DNA of 64,000 bases, taken from assembly GCA_002344205.1 (NCBI GenBank), contig DDSZ01000014.1:1-64000 (forward strand), read 5' to 3'. The notes beneath the pieces were generated by a model that was not told the DNA's origin, did no database searches, and saw nothing but the letters and a program-made list of their open reading frames with translations. Positions 49,031 to 57,486 of the stretch are shown piece after piece (position 1 is the stretch's first letter; each line of letters opens with the position of its first letter). Made by a program: the position numbers and the translations under genes. This DNA is from Opitutaceae bacterium UBA2377. GTDB taxonomy: Bacteria > Verrucomicrobiota > Verrucomicrobiia > Opitutales > Opitutaceae.

Positions 49031-50500
49031 GTGACTCCACCGGTCCTCCTCTGGTTTCGCCAAGATCTCCGACTGCAAGACAATCCGGCCCTGGCCGCCG
49101 CCGTGGCGCGCGGCGGGCCGGTGATTCCCGTGTTCATCCTCGATGATGCGGGCGAGGGGAACTGGGCGCCCGGCGGGGCTTCCCGCTGGTGGTTGCATCA
49201 CGCGCTGGCGGCGCTGGCCGCGTCGCTGCAGGCGCTGGGCTCGCGGCTGGTTTTGGCCCGCGGCGATTCCGGCGCCGAACTGCAGCGCATCCTCCGCGCT
49301 ACCGGCGCGACCGCGGTGTATTGGAACCGCCGTTACGAGCCGGCCGCCATCGCCCGCGACCGGTCGATCAAGGCCGGCCTCGCCGCGGCCGGCACCGAGG
49401 TGAAGAGCTTCAACGGTGCGCTGTTGTTTGAGCCGCACACGATCACGAACAAGCAGGGCAAGCCGTTCCAGGTGTTCACGCCGTTTTGGCGCCACTGTCT
49501 CACGCTGCCCGTCGTGCCGCCCGTCCGGTTCGCGGCGAAGTCGCTGTCCGTCCCGGCCATGTGGCCGGACTCGATGAGGTTGGAAGAACTCGGACTGTTG
49601 CCGCGGCTCGCCTGGGCGGATGAATTTCCGGCGCACTGGACGCCCGGCGAGACCGGGGCGCAGCAGCGGCTGAAAACGTTCATCGCGGGGCCGGTGGATG
49701 ATTATGCGGCCCGGCGCAACCTGCCGGACACCGACGGCACCTCGCGGCTGTCGCCGTGGCTGCACTGGGGTGAAATCGGCCCGCGGCAGATCTGGTCGGC
49801 CCTGCAGGCACGGGCGAAGGCGACCGGGGTTTTCCCCGCGGGCCGCGGGGAGCAGGTTTTCCTGAGCGAAGTTGGCTGGCGGGAATTCGCCCACCATTTG
49901 TTGTTTCACTTTCCACATACGCCGGAAAAACCGCTGCGGACTGACTTTGAAAAATTCCCCTGGGCGGATGATCCCGCCGGGCGCGGGCTGCGGGCGTGGC
50001 AGCGCGGTCGCACGGGCTACCCGATCGTGGACGCCGGCATGCGCCAGCTCTGGCGCACCGGCTGGATGCACAACCGCGTGCGCATGATCGCCGCGTCGTT
50101 TTTGGTGAAACATCTGCGTCTGCCGTGGACTGCGGGCGCGGCGTGGTTCTGGGACACGCTGGTGGATGCCGATCTGGCCAACAACACCCTCGGCTGGCAG
50201 TGGACGGCGGGGTGCGGCGCGGATGCGGCGCCCTATTTCCGCATCTTCGCCCCGGTGTTGCAGGGCGAGAAATTCGATCCGGCGGGAGATTACGTTCGCC
50301 GCTGGGTGCCGGAGTTGGCGCGGCTGCCGGCCAAGTGGATCCATCGGCCGTGGGAAGCTCCTGCCGAAGTGTTGGCCACGGCCGGGGTCGCGCTCGGGGA
50401 AAACTATCCGGTGCCGGTGGTGAATCACGCCGAGGCGCGGGCCGCGGCGCTGGCGGCGTTCAAGACGCTGCGGGGCGACGGAGTGGTGGAGCGCGGCTGA
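49031..50500 (+). CDS. phrB: deoxyribodipyrimidine photolyase
   Basis: Light-driven repair of cyclobutane pyrimidine dimers, with FAD and an antenna cofactor. The 489-residue protein has the N-terminal photolyase domain (LLWFRQDLRLQDNPAL) and the C-terminal FAD-binding helical domain: DTDGTSRLSPWLHWGEIGPRQI, EVGWREFAHHLLFHFPHTPEKPLR, and GYPIVDAGMRQLWRTGWMHNRVR with the conserved Trp and Asn residues. The GTG at 49031 is taken since family sequence begins at once. It follows glgA by 7 bp; the two look co-transcribed. Confidence 0.93.
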   Translation: MTPPVLLWFRQDLRLQDNPALAAAVARGGPVIPVFILDDAGEGNWAPGGASRWWLHHALAALAASLQALGSRLVLARGDSGAELQRILRATGATAVYWNRRYEPAAIARDRSIKAGLAAAGTEVKSFNGALLFEPHTITNKQGKPFQVFTPFWRHCLTLPVVPPVRFAAKSLSVPAMWPDSMRLEELGLLPRLAWADEFPAHWTPGETGAQQRLKTFIAGPVDDYAARRNLPDTDGTSRLSPWLHWGEIGPRQIWSALQARAKATGVFPAGRGEQVFLSEVGWREFAHHLLFHFPHTPEKPLRTDFEKFPWADDPAGRGLRAWQRGRTGYPIVDAGMRQLWRTGWMHNRVRMIAASFLVKHLRLPWTAGAAWFWDTLVDADLANNTLGWQWTAGCGADAAPYFRIFAPVLQGEKFDPAGDYVRRWVPELARLPAKWIHRPWEAPAEVLATAGVALGENYPVPVVNHAEARAAALAAFKTLRGDGVVERG

Positions 50501-50548
50501 GGGAGCAACCGGCCGCGCCTTCCGGACGTAGCAGGGGATGATGACGGC

Positions 50549-51478
50549 ATGCGCATGAGCAAGGACCAGATCGATACCGTGGTTGTCACCGGGGCTTCCG
50601 GTCTGGTCGGTCGCGCCCTCGTGTCCGGCCTGCGGACGCAGGGGCACACGGTGCGGACTTTGGTGCGGCGTCCGCCGGCGGCACCGGGTGAGTTTTTTTG
50701 GGACCCGGCCCGCGGTGAACTTGATGCCGCTGCCCTCGAGGGCGCGGATGCCGTCGTGCACCTCGCCGGGGAGAACGTCGCCGCCGGCCGCTGGACCGCG
50801 CGGCGCATGGCGAATATCCGGAGCAGCCGCGTGGACTCGACCCGACTGCTGGTTGGCGCGCTGACCGGCTTGGCCCGGCGGCCACGGGTTTTGATCAGTG
50901 CCTCGGCCACCGGTTACTACGGCGATCGCGGTGATGAACGGCTGGATGAAAGCAGTCCGCCCGGCGGCGGCTTTCTTGCTGATGTCTGCCAGGCTTGGGA
51001 AGCGGCGCTGGCGCCGGCCGCCGCAGCGGGCATGCGCACGGTGGCGCCTCGGTTTGGGGTTGTGCTCTCGCCGGCGGGTGGGGCGCTGAAAAAGATGCTG
51101 CCCGCTTTCCGCGCCGGGGTGGGCGGACGCTTGGGCACCGGGCGTCAATGGCTGCCGTGGATTGCGCTGGATGATTTGCCGGGTGTGGTCGGCCACCTGC
51201 TGGCGCGGAACGATCTGCACGGCCCCGTCAATGTGGTGGCGCCCGAGGCCGTGACCAACGGCCGATTTGTGCAGACCTTGGGCCGGGTGCTCCGCCGGCC
51301 CACGTTTTTGCCGGTGCCGGCATTTTTCCTGCGCCTGCTTTTTGGGGAGATGGCGGATGCGACGCTGTTGACCGGCGCGAGGGTGGAGCCCAGCCGCCTC
51401 ACGGCCACCGGCTACACCTTCAGGCATCCGCAGCTTGAGCCGGCGTTGCGGCACATGCTCCAAAAGTCCGCTCCATGA
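50549..51478 (+). CDS. SDR-type epimerase (TIGR01777/YfcH family)
   Basis: A 309-residue NAD(P)-dependent SDR39U1-type protein. The N-terminal Rossmann motif is TGASGLVGRALV, then DAVVHLAGENVAAGRWTARRM and the SASATGYYGDRGDE active-site Tyr segment, ending with a DUF1731-type C-terminal region (LPVPAFFLRLLFGEMADATL). The substrate is unknown for this family. The start may be the ATG at 50549 or that at 50555. It overlaps the FAD-oxidoreductase gene by 4 nt. Confidence 0.88.
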   Translation: MRMSKDQIDTVVVTGASGLVGRALVSGLRTQGHTVRTLVRRPPAAPGEFFWDPARGELDAAALEGADAVVHLAGENVAAGRWTARRMANIRSSRVDSTRLLVGALTGLARRPRVLISASATGYYGDRGDERLDESSPPGGGFLADVCQAWEAALAPAAAAGMRTVAPRFGVVLSPAGGALKKMLPAFRAGVGGRLGTGRQWLPWIALDDLPGVVGHLLARNDLHGPVNVVAPEAVTNGRFVQTLGRVLRRPTFLPVPAFFLRLLFGEMADATLLTGARVEPSRLTATGYTFRHPQLEPALRHMLQKSAP

Positions 51479-52416
51479 ATCGCACCACCATCATCATTGG
51501 GGCCGGCATCGCCGGTCTGCTCGTGGCGCGGCGGTTGCAGGCCGCCGGGGAAAACGTCGTGGTGCTCGACAAGAGCCGCGGGGTGGGTGGCCGCATGGCG
51601 ACCAAGCGCGTGGCCGGCGCGGTCTTCGACCAAGGTGCGCAGTATTTCACGGTGCGGACGCCGGAGCTGGCCTCGCTGGCGGCTGACTGGGCGGCGCTAG
51701 ATTTGATCCGGGACTGGGGCGGGGCGGAGCATCCGCGCTATATCAGCCCGGCCGGCATGACCGCCGTGCCCAAGCACCTCGCCGCGGGCCTCGATCTCCG
51801 ACGCGAACACAAAGCGCTGGCGGTCCGGCGCACGGATTCCGGCTGGACAATCGAGCTGGAAGACCGCCCGACGTTGGCGGCGGACAGGCTGGTGCTCACC
51901 GCGCCGGCACCGCAGTCGCTGGCGCTGTTGAAGGCCGGTGCGGTTTCGTTGCCGGACGCATGGGCGGGTGAAATCGCTGCGCTCGACTACCATCCCTGCC
52001 TGGCGCTGCTGCTTTTGCTCGACGGCCCCGCCGCCGTGCCGGCCGGCGGCATCGCGCCGGAAGCGGGGCCCGTGCGCTGGCTGGCGGACAACACGGCCAA
52101 GCGCGTTTCCCCCGGACCCGGTGCGGCGCTCACCGTGCACACGACGGCCGAGTTTGCTGCCGCGCATTATGCCAAGACGGAGGTGGAGGTGTTCGCGTTG
52201 CTCGAAGCCGCGCTGGAACCTTGGCTGGGCGGCTCCCGGGTTGTGACCACGGCCCTGCACCGTTGGCGCTACAGCGAGCCGCGCCGCACCTGCCGGGCTC
52301 CCTGTGTGTGGCTGCCGGAGCTGCAACTCGGCCTGGCCGGGGATGCCTTTGGCGGCCCTAAGGTCGAGGGGGCCGTGCGTTCGGGCTTGGCGCTGGCGGG
52401 CAGCCTGGAGGTGTGA
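51475..52416 (+). CDS. NAD(P)/FAD-dependent oxidoreductase (renalase-like)
   Basis: A 313-residue flavoprotein of the amine-oxidase/renalase type. The dinucleotide-binding motif IIIGAGIAGLLVARRLQAAG leads, then DKSRGVGGRMATKR and DQGAQYFTVRTPEL. The C-terminal part closes with LQLGLAGDAFGGPKVEGAVRSG, which contacts the FAD. The likely role is oxidation of a small molecule or repair of damaged NAD(P)H forms, as in bacterial renalase; the substrate is unproven. It shares a transcript with the SDR gene upstream. Confidence 0.85.
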   Translation: MNRTTIIIGAGIAGLLVARRLQAAGENVVVLDKSRGVGGRMATKRVAGAVFDQGAQYFTVRTPELASLAADWAALDLIRDWGGAEHPRYISPAGMTAVPKHLAAGLDLRREHKALAVRRTDSGWTIELEDRPTLAADRLVLTAPAPQSLALLKAGAVSLPDAWAGEIAALDYHPCLALLLLLDGPAAVPAGGIAPEAGPVRWLADNTAKRVSPGPGAALTVHTTAEFAAAHYAKTEVEVFALLEAALEPWLGGSRVVTTALHRWRYSEPRRTCRAPCVWLPELQLGLAGDAFGGPKVEGAVRSGLALAGSLEV

Positions 52417-52483
52417 GGCCCGGCGGGATTCCGAAATCTAGGCTTTCCAAAGTGCCCGGTCGCCCGGTAACGTGCTCACCTTT

Positions 52484-52903
52484 ATGCAGAAAACCTTCGT
52501 TATCTTCAAACCCGATTGCATGGAACAGCGCCATGTCGGCGAAGTGCTTGCACGCTTCGAAAAGGCCGGTTTCTCGGTCATCGGCTGCAAAATGGCCCGG
52601 CTCACGCCGGCCCTCCTGCGCGAGCATTACGCCCACGTGGCGAGCAAGCCCTTCTATCCGGAAATCGAGCAGTTCATGAGCTCCCGGCCCGTCATCATGA
52701 TGGCCCTGCAGGGTGAGGATATCGTGGCCAAGGTCCGTGAATTGCTGGGCCCGACCGATTCCCGCAAGGCGGCCAAAGGCACCATCCGGGGCGATTTCGG
52801 CACCGAGATGATGAAGAACGTCGTGCATGCCTCGGACAGCGATGAAAACGCGCAGATCGAGTTGGCGCGTTTCTTCCAGGCCGGGGAGATTTACGCGGTC
52901 TGA
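52484..52903 (+). CDS. ndk: nucleoside diphosphate kinase
   Basis: Balances nucleoside triphosphate pools by phosphate transfer through an active-site histidine. The 139-residue enzyme begins QKTFVIFKPDCMEQRHVGEVL, has the LREHYAHVASKPFYPEI and SSRPVIMMALQGED segments, GPTDSRKAAKGTIRGDFG, and the active His in NVVHASDSDENA. The start at ATG 52484 matches the family; a GTG at 52472 is also in frame. It is followed 52 bp later by tRNA-Glu. Confidence 0.95.
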   Translation: MQKTFVIFKPDCMEQRHVGEVLARFEKAGFSVIGCKMARLTPALLREHYAHVASKPFYPEIEQFMSSRPVIMMALQGEDIVAKVRELLGPTDSRKAAKGTIRGDFGTEMMKNVVHASDSDENAQIELARFFQAGEIYAV

Positions 52904-52955
52904 GCGCTTGACGCCGGCCGGCCGGCCGCGCTTCTTTTCACCTTCGCCTTTTCAG

Positions 52956-53030
52956 GCCCTCATCGTCTAGCGGCTAGGACGGATGATTCTCATTCATCAA
53001 ACCGGGGTTCGATTCCCCGTGAGGGCGCCA
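52956..53030 (+). tRNA. tRNA-Glu (anticodon CTC), 3' CCA encoded
   Basis: The 75-nt gene folds into a standard cloverleaf. The acceptor strand GCCCTCA pairs with TGAGGGC, with discriminator G and encoded CCA. The anticodon stem GATGA/TCATC holds a loop TTCTCAT with anticodon CTC, reading GAG. The T-arm has the GGTTCGATTCC core. A possible -35 (TTGACG) lies at 52908-52913. The gene borders a defence island, a common insertion site. Confidence 0.95.
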
Positions 53031-53035
53031 AACTT

Positions 53036-53068
53036 AAAGCGCCCGTCGATCACGACGGGCGCTTTTTT
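53036..53068 (+). terminator. intrinsic terminator after tRNA-Glu
   Basis: GCGCCCGTCG (53039-53048) and CGACGGGCGC (53053-53062) form a 10-bp stem with a 4-nt loop, followed by six T residues (53063-53068). It closes the tRNA transcript and insulates the downstream island. Confidence 0.9.
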
Positions 53069-53581
53069 GCGTCTGTATTAGTGTAGGTAAACTGACTCCG
53101 AAAGGGAAAGAGGTGCTGCCGGAGTCGGCCGTTTTTGACTTGGGAACTGCTAGTGTTACCAAGAACCGATACTCAAAATGTGTGGCTTGTTGCGTCGATA
53201 GCCGCTCATTAGTTGAGAAAAATGTAATCATCGTCCCGCTTATTTTCGGGGCCGAGACTTGCCTTTGAATACCACTTTTGCCACCATGGGTTGCGGCTAA
53301 ATAGAAGCGCGCCACAACGTATCGTAGCCAAATATTTCTAGCGTCATTGTGGCGCGATGTTTGTGGGCTTAAAATCATAAGCTATTGCTGAACAGCTATC
53401 AGCGAGTGGGTGCCATTTGGCATGCTCAAAGCATTAGGTCTTATTGAGTCTGTTGGTGGAGAATGCCCGGTGAAATTCGATTCTCAAGGCCCTCTGCCAG
53501 TAGCCTTACACAAGCCACGATACGGATACTCATAGACCGGCGCGGGGAGTGTTTTCTTAATTACCACTCACCCGAACCGCC
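53069..53581. other. 513-bp gap with no convincing gene, left border of the defence island
   Basis: The stretch is markedly more AT-rich than the flanking chromosome. I see no full-length gene. The most coherent short frame on the plus strand is 53422-53535 (37 codons, MLKALGLIESVGGECPVKFD and onward), which could be the remnant of a lost gene. The promoter of the following operon must lie here; TTAATT near 53557 could be a -10 box, but I cannot point to a confident pair. No direct repeat of the tRNA 3' end is present. Confidence 0.6.
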
Positions 53582-54748
53582 ATGCTCAAACACGAGGGCG
53601 AAGCCCACACCACCCGCCATATTCCGCAGAGAGTGACCCACGAACTGTGGGCCCTTGCAGGCGGCCGCTGCCAGTTCCGAGGCTGCAACAAATTGCTCTA
53701 TCGGTCGCCTGTCACTCAGGAGCGAGTCAACAACGCGCAGCGCGCGCACATCTATTCCTACTCCGCAGACGGGGCACGCGGTCGCGGGCTCTATGCCCGC
53801 AGGACCAAGGGTCTGAACAGCACTAAGAATTTGATGCTGATGTGCCATGGCTGCCACACGCTCATCGACCGTGATATACTCGGTGAGAAATACTCCGCCC
53901 AGCTGCTCCAGGAATGGAAGCGTGAACACGAGATCCGGATCGAACGGAATACCGGCGTTCACCCCAAGCGGATGTCGCATATCGTCCTCTATGGTTCTCG
54001 CATTAACGAGCAGGATTCACCGCTCCAGGAAGACGAGGCGACGGGAGCGATTTTCCCCGGACGCTACCCGGCTGAGAATCACGCGATCAATCTGTCGATG
54101 AAACTTGAGCACGAGGACAATACTCCCGAGTTCTGGGTCACGGAAGCTACCCACTTGCGCAACAGCTTCGATCGGCTTGTGGCCCGACCCATCTTGGAGG
54201 GACGTGCTTCTCATTTCTCGCTCTTTGCCCTCGCAGGTATACCGCTTCTAGTCCTCCTCGGTTCATTGTTCACCGACAAACGAGCAGTGGACGTCTATCA
54301 ACCCCGTCGGAATCCAAGAGGTTGGCGATGGCTGCGCCGAGCAACGCAGAAGTTCCGTTTCACGCTAAACCGGCCGAAGCAAGCACGTGGGGAACCCGTC
54401 CTCGTCTTTTCTCTCAGTGGCAAGATCGACTACGCCCGAGTGCATGCCGCCTTGGGCCGTCAGGCTGCGATATGGGAACTGACCATAGACGAACCCTATA
54501 ACGACTTCCTTCGCTCCCGCGATCAGCTGGCCTTGTTCTGCACGAGCGTCCGCCAGCTAATGGAGGAAATCAACCGGCGCCATGGCCGCAAACCGGTGCA
54601 TATCTTCCCGGCGATGCCGGTGGCCTGCGCGATCGAACTCGGGCGGCTGCGTATGCCGCAGTCCGATCCGCCATGGATCCTCTACAACCAAAACAACAAA
54701 CTGGGCGGTTTCACCACGGCCCTGACCATCGGAGACCAAACCCCATGA
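53582..54748 (+). CDS. cap5: CBASS effector nuclease, HNH endonuclease fused to SAVED domain (Cap5-like)
   Basis: A 388-residue effector. The N-terminal HNH/treble-clef nuclease has C30-x4-C35, an AHI motif with His56, Asn83 and C88-x2-C91-His92. The C-terminal SAVED domain (about 155-388) senses a cyclic oligonucleotide; its most recognisable part is KPVHIFPAMPVACAIELGRL with PPWILYNQN. In known CBASS, Cap5 is activated by a cyclic nucleotide and degrades DNA, killing the infected cell. A hydrophobic patch (FSLFALAGIPLLVLLGSLF) lies inside the SAVED fold. Its stop overlaps the CD-NTase start by 4 nt. It is the first gene of the seven-gene operon. Confidence 0.9.
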   Translation: MLKHEGEAHTTRHIPQRVTHELWALAGGRCQFRGCNKLLYRSPVTQERVNNAQRAHIYSYSADGARGRGLYARRTKGLNSTKNLMLMCHGCHTLIDRDILGEKYSAQLLQEWKREHEIRIERNTGVHPKRMSHIVLYGSRINEQDSPLQEDEATGAIFPGRYPAENHAINLSMKLEHEDNTPEFWVTEATHLRNSFDRLVARPILEGRASHFSLFALAGIPLLVLLGSLFTDKRAVDVYQPRRNPRGWRWLRRATQKFRFTLNRPKQARGEPVLVFSLSGKIDYARVHAALGRQAAIWELTIDEPYNDFLRSRDQLALFCTSVRQLMEEINRRHGRKPVHIFPAMPVACAIELGRLRMPQSDPPWILYNQNNKLGGFTTALTIGDQTP

Positions 54749-55941
54749 GCGACGCAAAGAATACGGTGATCGACGCGATCATCGCCACCATTGACATCCC
54801 TGACGACTCCTACGAACGCGCAATCGGCCGCGCCCGCGACCTTGAGTCTTGGGTGAAAGACTCGGCCGAATCCAAGGACTTCGATCCCGAAATTTCCGCG
54901 CAAGGCTCCTTCCGTCTTGGCACGGTCATACGTCCTCTCAAGGACGACGATGAATACGATCTCGATTTGTCCTGGGTGCTGCGCCGGGGCTATGGCAAGG
55001 ACCGGCATTCCCAATCCGAGCTGAAGGCGCTTGTCGGCCGCGACATAGAGGCCTACCGCAAGGCCCGGCGCATCGAAACCGCGCGCGAGGAAAAGAATCG
55101 CTGCTGGCGACTCAACTATCTGGATAAGCTGAAATTCCATCTCGATGGCGTGCCCTGCCTCCCGGAAAGCACCGAGGCTAAACAGGCGCTGCGTGGGGCT
55201 ATGGCGCGCTCCGGGTTGGCCGAACCTTTGGCCCAGTCCCTCGCGGAATTGAGCCTCTGCATTACCGATCGGACCCGGCCGGATTACCGCGTCGTGTCGC
55301 CCACATGGCTGATCAGCAACCCCGAGGGCTACGCCCGCTGGTTCGAGTCTCGGATGAGACTAGCCACCACCGTCCTCGAAAGCCGTGCCCGCGACGCCCG
55401 CGTCGCCTCCATCGCGGATTTGCCTACCTTCCGGTGGAAGACGCCCTTGCAGCGCTCTGTGCAGCTCCTCAAGCGGCACCGCGACGTCATGTTTGAGTCC
55501 CACTTCGACGCGCGCCCGATCTCCATCATCATCACCACGCTCGCCGCCCGTGCCTACCGTGGTGAAGCCGGGATTGCCTCGGCGATGGAACGCATCCTCG
55601 CCGACATGGAATCCCTAGTAAACTCCGGCCGGCCGCGCGTGCCAAACCCAGTCAATCCGGCCGAGGACTTCGCGGAAAAGTGGGACACCGCCGAGGGCCG
55701 CCAGCTCCAGATGGAGGAAAACTTCCGGCGCTGGGTGGCCCAAGCCCGCGCCGATTTCAACAAGCTGGTGGTATCAAGCGACGCTGGCTTCATCGCCCAG
55801 CAAGCCCGTGCCCGCTTCCGCGCGCCGGTCGACGCCGACCGCCTGCGCAACCTGGTCGGGATCGGCTTCCCGCACATCGCGGCCACCCCGAAGTCCGTGG
55901 AAATCAGGGAGCCGGCGCGGCCTTGGAGCCGCCGGGCTTGA
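54745..55941 (+). CDS. CD-NTase, CBASS cyclic-oligonucleotide synthase
   Basis: A 398-residue nucleotidyltransferase of the cGAS/DncV-like family. The GS motif is QGSFRLGT (Gly54-Ser55); the metal-binding aspartates are in DDDEYDLDL (Asp72, Asp74), with a third acid likely Asp134 in KFHLDGVP. The layout and the flanking Cap5 and E2 genes identify it as the signal synthase of a CBASS system, probably making a cyclic di- or trinucleotide; the clade and product are not certain, though its length and motifs would suit clade D or similar. The start is the ATG at 54745 (ATGA overlap). It ends in a flexible-looking tail, PWSRRA. Confidence 0.88.
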   Translation: MSDAKNTVIDAIIATIDIPDDSYERAIGRARDLESWVKDSAESKDFDPEISAQGSFRLGTVIRPLKDDDEYDLDLSWVLRRGYGKDRHSQSELKALVGRDIEAYRKARRIETAREEKNRCWRLNYLDKLKFHLDGVPCLPESTEAKQALRGAMARSGLAEPLAQSLAELSLCITDRTRPDYRVVSPTWLISNPEGYARWFESRMRLATTVLESRARDARVASIADLPTFRWKTPLQRSVQLLKRHRDVMFESHFDARPISIIITTLAARAYRGEAGIASAMERILADMESLVNSGRPRVPNPVNPAEDFAEKWDTAEGRQLQMEENFRRWVAQARADFNKLVVSSDAGFIAQQARARFRAPVDADRLRNLVGIGFPHIAATPKSVEIREPARPWSRRA

Positions 55942-55945
55942 ATCT

Positions 55946-56575
55946 ATGCCGCCTGGTCTCACTCAGTTCCTGTCCGACTATCCCGGCATGTCCATCCACC
56001 CATCGACATACGCCGGGTTGGAACTGCGCGGCACGTTCGCCTTCTCCGCCCAGCCACCGGACCGCCCGCTCATTACCGACAGTTATTCGCTGGCGATCCG
56101 GGTGCCGCCCACGTTTCCGGCGGCATTGCCCGCGGTGACGGAAACAGACCGGCGCATCCCTCGCGATGGCCGCCACCATGTGAATCCCGACGAAACCCTC
56201 TGTCTCGGCTCACCGCTCCGCCTCCTCCTCAGTCTTTCCCGTCGGCCCGATCTGCCGGGCTTCTCGGAAACCTGTATCGTGCCATATCTCTATGCCGTCA
56301 GTCATCGCCTGAAGTTTGGCGGACCGTTCGTCTTCGACGAACTCGATCACGGTGCCCCGGGCGTTTTGCGCGACTACATGGAACTCTTCGGCCTTGACTA
56401 TCCGCAGCAGGCCCACTCGGCCTGGAGCTTATTGGGAATGAAGAAGCGGCGCGCCAACAAGCGTTCCTGTCCATGTGGTTGCGACCGCCGCCTCGGCCGC
56501 TGTGCGTTCAACCACCGCCTGCGCCCTTTCCGCAAGCTGGCCAGCCGGTCCTGGTTTAGGGCCAACACTCCTTGA
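55946..56575 (+). CDS. E2-like protein of short type II CBASS, with C-terminal SEC-C-like motif
   Basis: A 209-residue protein. Residues about 20-125 resemble an E2/UBC fold: SYSLAIRVPPTFPAALPAV (the Pro-rich strand region), HHVNPDETLCLGSP with a probable catalytic Cys86, and a following helical stretch. No E1 or JAB domain is present, which is the short type II arrangement. The C-terminal tail has NKRSCPCGCDRRLGRC (Cys175, 177, 179, 186), closely resembling a SEC-C zinc motif. In short type II CBASS, the E2-like protein is thought to modify or conjugate the CD-NTase C terminus. It follows the CD-NTase by 4 bp. Confidence 0.8.
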   Translation: MPPGLTQFLSDYPGMSIHPSTYAGLELRGTFAFSAQPPDRPLITDSYSLAIRVPPTFPAALPAVTETDRRIPRDGRHHVNPDETLCLGSPLRLLLSLSRRPDLPGFSETCIVPYLYAVSHRLKFGGPFVFDELDHGAPGVLRDYMELFGLDYPQQAHSAWSLLGMKKRRANKRSCPCGCDRRLGRCAFNHRLRPFRKLASRSWFRANTP

Positions 56576-56579
56576 CGCC

Positions 56580-57473
56580 ATGCCCATCCTCGAATCTCAG
56601 TTGGAAACATGGGCAGGGCAGGGCTCCGTAACGCAGTCGGCCGCCACGTATGCCACCATCAGGCGCGCGCTCATGGAGCCGTCGGCGAAGTATCGCGACC
56701 GCAACTTCGAGGTGTTCCTCCAGGGCTCCTATGGCAACGACACCAACATCTACGCCGAAAGCGACGTAGACGTGGTCATCCGTTATGATGGTGCGTTTTT
56801 TCACGACCTCTCGGAATTGCCCCCCAAGGAACAGAAGGCCTTTGCGGATGAAATACCAGAAGGCACCTACCTTTACGCCGACTTCAAGGCCGACGTCGAA
56901 AAAGCACTGCAGGCCGCCTTTGGTAGGTCGGTTAAGCCGGGCAATAAGGTCTTCACCATCGCCCCGAACGGTTCCCGCCGCAGCGCCGACGTCGTCGTGA
57001 CGTTCGAATTCCGCCGCTATTTCAAGTTCAACGGTGAACAGGACCAGAACTACGAACCGGGCATTTGCTTCTTCCGGGGCGATGGCGTTCGCATCGCCAA
57101 CTACCCGAAGCAGCATTCGGAAAACTGCACGGCCAAGCACCAGGCAACCAACGGAAATTTCAAGCCCATGGTGCGGATATTCAAGAACCTGCGCGGTGCG
57201 CTCATCGAGGAAGGTCTGATCGGGGAGGGAACCGCTCCTTCCTATTTTATCGAAGGGCTGCTCTACAATGTGCCGGACGCGTTGTTTACCGGCAGCTATG
57301 AGGAGATGCTCTACAACTGTCTCGACTGGCTGCACAAGCAGCCGGCGGTAATCCGCGACAAGTGGCTATGTGTTAACGAACAGTATTTCCTTCTTCGCGA
57401 TGACCCGGTCTGCTGGTCCCCCACGCACTGCGTGCAGTTCATCGATGCCGCGATCAAATACTGGAACCGCTGA
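56580..57473 (+). CDS. second CD-NTase-like nucleotidyltransferase
   Basis: A 297-residue enzyme with the same fold class as the gene above but no close similarity to it. The core reads FEVFLQGSYGNDTNIYAESD with Gly49-Ser50, then DVDVVI giving Asp62 and Asp64; a third acid is Asp137 in RRSADVVVTFEF. All catalytic residues seem intact. It could make a second cyclic nucleotide signal, or another nucleotide product as in OAS-like enzymes. It begins 4 bp after the E2 gene and precedes a TIR gene by 13 bp, which suggests that enzyme and effector pairing. A toxin-like nucleotidyltransferase role is an alternative. Confidence 0.82.
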   Translation: MPILESQLETWAGQGSVTQSAATYATIRRALMEPSAKYRDRNFEVFLQGSYGNDTNIYAESDVDVVIRYDGAFFHDLSELPPKEQKAFADEIPEGTYLYADFKADVEKALQAAFGRSVKPGNKVFTIAPNGSRRSADVVVTFEFRRYFKFNGEQDQNYEPGICFFRGDGVRIANYPKQHSENCTAKHQATNGNFKPMVRIFKNLRGALIEEGLIGEGTAPSYFIEGLLYNVPDALFTGSYEEMLYNCLDWLHKQPAVIRDKWLCVNEQYFLLRDDPVCWSPTHCVQFIDAAIKYWNR

Positions 57474-57486
57474 TTCCATTTATCTC

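Noticed and set aside
47330-51463. Open frame of 1377 codons on the minus strand
   Set aside because: It lies opposite glgA, phrB and the SDR gene, which have clear motifs. The frame stays open because of high third-position GC. Its translation is low-complexity and Arg/His/Gln-rich without domains.
53034-53378. 114-codon frame on the minus strand after tRNA-Glu
   Set aside because: It runs through the tRNA terminator and has no protein-like features.
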